Notes under the pieces: generated by a model | Databases searched by the model: none | What the model saw: only the letters and a program-made list of their open reading frames with translations | Told to the model about the DNA's origin: nothing | Source: Alphaproteobacteria bacterium | GTDB taxonomy: Bacteria; Pseudomonadota; Alphaproteobacteria; Micavibrionales; SZUA-601 | Length of the DNA stretch: 14,890 nt | Assembly (NCBI GenBank): GCA_028290805.1 | Contig: JAQGJA010000119.1 | Coordinates: 1 to 14,890, forward strand | Reading direction: 5' to 3' | Shown here: positions 13,862 to 14,890 of the stretch, piece by piece | Layout: each line of letters begins with the position of its first letter | Position numbering within the stretch: the stretch's first letter is position 1 | Translations under genes and position numbers: made by a program

Positions 13862-14056
13862 ATGACACAACCAACTATCCCCCACACCGGCTTTTTACGG
13901 CTGCCCGAGGTTCTTAAAATATTTCCTGTTTCTAAATCCACGTGGTGGGCAGGGGTAAAATCGGGCATTTATCCAAGGCCCGTCAAGCTGTCGGTTAATA
14001 TCACAGCTTGGAAAGCAGAAGACATCGGTGCGCTGGTTCGATCCTATAACGGATAA
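13862..14056 (+). CDS. AlpA-family HTH regulator
   Basis: A 64-residue winged-HTH-like protein of the AlpA/excisionase type. FLRLPEVLKIFPVSKSTWWAGVKSG (11-35) is the DNA-reading helix-turn-helix. IYPRPVKLSVNITAWKAEDIGALV (36-59) is the typical wing and last helix. In P4-like elements AlpA activates integrase or excision functions; whether this one acts as activator, repressor or recombination-directionality factor cannot be told. An in-frame ATG at 13835 exists, but 13862 is chosen because GAGGT stands 7 nt before it and no ribosome site precedes 13835. The next gene starts 11 nt later, so it leads a compact group with the HTH/zinc-ribbon and second recombinase genes. Confidence 0.85.
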   Translation: MTQPTIPHTGFLRLPEVLKIFPVSKSTWWAGVKSGIYPRPVKLSVNITAWKAEDIGALVRSYNG

Positions 14057-14067
14057 GGCGTTCAAGT

Positions 14068-14577
14068 ATGGGCAAGCGATTATATAGACACCGCAACCTA
14101 AGCTATTGGTGGTGCTATGATTTGGACGAAATTGCAAATCATTGCGATGTGCATGTTCAAACGGTGCGGGCATGGATCAAAAGTGAAGGCTTACAAACCA
14201 CCGACAGCAATAACCCGCTTTTGGTTTACGGTCTCGATTTAATAGCGTTTCTTAAAAAGCAAAACGATAAAGGCAAATGCCGGACAGCCTTTGAGCAGTT
14301 CTATTGTATGTCGTGCAAGGAAGCCTGCCCTGCCCTGCAAACCAAGGTTGCCCTCGAACAAAAGCCTAACGGATTATGTGCTAAAGCTATATGCCGGACG
14401 TGCAAAAGCAAAATGAACAAAACCTTCAAACTAAACGATTTCCAGAAGTTGAAACGCGCGTTCAACGTGGTCGATGTTTCGCAATTATATGATTGCGAAG
14501 TGCCTACCTTAAAGACTCACATCGACGGTCATAGTAAAGACAATGAATTTGAGTCATTACAAGGGGACTTGGTATAA
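14068..14577 (+). CDS. HTH plus zinc-ribbon protein
   Basis: A 169-residue protein with a MerR/Xis-like helix-turn-helix at about 17-42 (YDLDEIANHCDVHVQTVRAW), a linker ending in VYGLDLIAFLKKQ, and a zinc-ribbon-like cysteine array. Two CxxC knuckles are present, Cys80-Met-Ser-Cys83 and Cys109-Arg-Thr-Cys112, about 25 residues apart. A conserved-looking basic helix follows (FKLNDFQKLKRAF). I know similar proteins only as island companions of recombinases, without a defined function. AAGG lies 9 nt before the ATG. Its TAA shares a base with the ATG of the following recombinase, so the two proteins are probably made in fixed ratio and may act together, for example as a targeting or directionality partner. 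That role is inference. Confidence 0.82.
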   Translation: MGKRLYRHRNLSYWWCYDLDEIANHCDVHVQTVRAWIKSEGLQTTDSNNPLLVYGLDLIAFLKKQNDKGKCRTAFEQFYCMSCKEACPALQTKVALEQKPNGLCAKAICRTCKSKMNKTFKLNDFQKLKRAFNVVDVSQLYDCEVPTLKTHIDGHSKDNEFESLQGDLV

Positions 14578-14890
14578 TGGCAAAACCCGAGGAAAAACCC
14601 AGATTCTCTTCACTAAATGAGAGGGCCAAGTACAAATATCGAAAGCACATCCAGCACGTAGGACGCAAGGATAAGAAGACTGTAATCGAAGCCCTGAAGC
14701 ATTTACGCTATTTCGAGGCTTTCATTCAGTTCGCAGGCTTTGAAACATTTAATAAAGATATTGCCAGCCGGTATGTGCAGGACTTGTTCCATCGAACTAA
14801 ATCCGTGTCATTTGTCACAACCAATTTGAAAGCGGTGCGGGACTTCCTCAATTGGCTGGAACGGCAAAGAGGTTATCGGACGAAGATCAT
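14577..14890 (+). CDS. Second tyrosine-recombinase-like protein, N-terminal part (cut by window edge)
   Basis: Reading from the ATG at 14577 gives 104 codons without a stop. The visible part starts MAKPEEKPRFSSLNERAKYK. It contains helices resembling a recombinase SAM-like core-binding domain: TVIEALKHLRYFEAFIQFAG, then NKDIASRYVQDLFHR and SFVTTNLKAVRDFLNWLERQ. It is rich in Lys/Arg. The catalytic domain lies outside the window, so the assignment rests on the N-terminal fold pattern and recollection of similar proteins. It is coupled to the HTH/zinc-ribbon gene by a TAATG overlap. Confidence 0.7.
   Translation, partial: MAKPEEKPRFSSLNERAKYKYRKHIQHVGRKDKKTVIEALKHLRYFEAFIQFAGFETFNKDIASRYVQDLFHRTKSVSFVTTNLKAVRDFLNWLERQRGYRTKI

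Larger units (their letters stand above)
11685..14890 (+). mobile_element. Integrase end of a genomic island at tRNA-Asn (continues past window)
   Basis: Everything after tRNA-Asn differs from the housekeeping region. It is noticeably more AT-rich, all genes are on one strand, and the gene set is of mobile type: P4-type integrase, an integrase-associated unknown protein, AlpA regulator, HTH/zinc-ribbon protein and a second recombinase. The left border is inferred at the tRNA 3' end. The right border, cargo and mobility type are not visible. Confidence 0.8.

Noticed and set aside
14036..14052. GGTTCGATCCT at the end of the AlpA gene as a second att copy of the tRNA T-loop
   Set aside because: Only about 11 bases resemble the tRNA-Asn T-arm, with a deleted base. 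The flanking acceptor sequence is absent and it lies inside a coding gene.
1..14890. CRISPR array, insertion sequence ends or rRNA genes
   Set aside because: No regularly spaced repeats with unique spacers, no transposase frame or terminal repeats and no rRNA-like sequence were seen.

Overview
This window looks like chromosomal DNA of an alphaproteobacterium. Support comes from a PopZ-type pole organiser beside valS, a SPOR-protein/nagZ/scpA operon near dgt and erpA, and a Pcm-like methyltransferase with a rhodanese upstream of popZ. The valyl-tRNA synthetase resembles the compact 'type 2' ValRS that I associate with archaea and Rickettsia. That hints at a deep-branching alphaproteobacterium, but the lineage cannot be fixed from the window.

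Layout. 1-2445 (minus strand): a three-gene operon for envelope and chromosome upkeep, ending in a cut-off scpA (SPOR protein > nagZ > scpA), with a good sigma70-like promoter at 2492-2520. 2560-4226 (minus): dgt, translationally coupled to an upstream unrecognised AT-rich gene. A symmetrical divergent promoter region at 4253-4285 separates this pair from erpA (plus). 4634-6114 (plus): a membrane-anchored SAM-methyltransferase-like gene and xth, 1 nt apart. 6116-6949 (minus): a bacterial PH-domain membrane protein whose end meets xth inside a 9-bp-arm inverted repeat. 7024-9612 (plus): valS. 9647-10258 (minus): popZ, convergent with valS across a hairpin preceded by five tandem TAA codons, and with its own promoter. 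10318-11306 (minus): Pcm-like methyltransferase and rhodanese, overlapping by 4 nt. 11419-11684 (plus): tRNA-Cys(GCA) and tRNA-Asn(GTT).

From 11685 the content changes. Immediately after tRNA-Asn come a P4-type tyrosine integrase, an overlapping accessory protein with an SSB-like C-terminal tip, an AlpA-type regulator, an HTH plus zinc-ribbon protein, and the start of a second tyrosine-recombinase-like protein that runs off the window. This is read as the integrase end of a genomic island inserted at the tRNA-Asn 3' end. Its other end is not in the window. The second half (AlpA > HTH/Zn-ribbon > recombinase) is tightly packed and is the best candidate here for a little-described module.

How the genes work together. 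The core part mixes cell-wall recycling (NagZ), septal or peptidoglycan-binding functions (SPOR), chromosome organisation (ScpA, PopZ), nucleotide pool and DNA repair (Dgt, Xth), Fe-S assembly (ErpA) and translation (ValS, two tRNAs). These are housekeeping genes kept together by shared gene order rather than one pathway. From memory of usual alphaproteobacterial order, argS (between dgt and the SPOR gene) and tolC (next to popZ) are both absent here.
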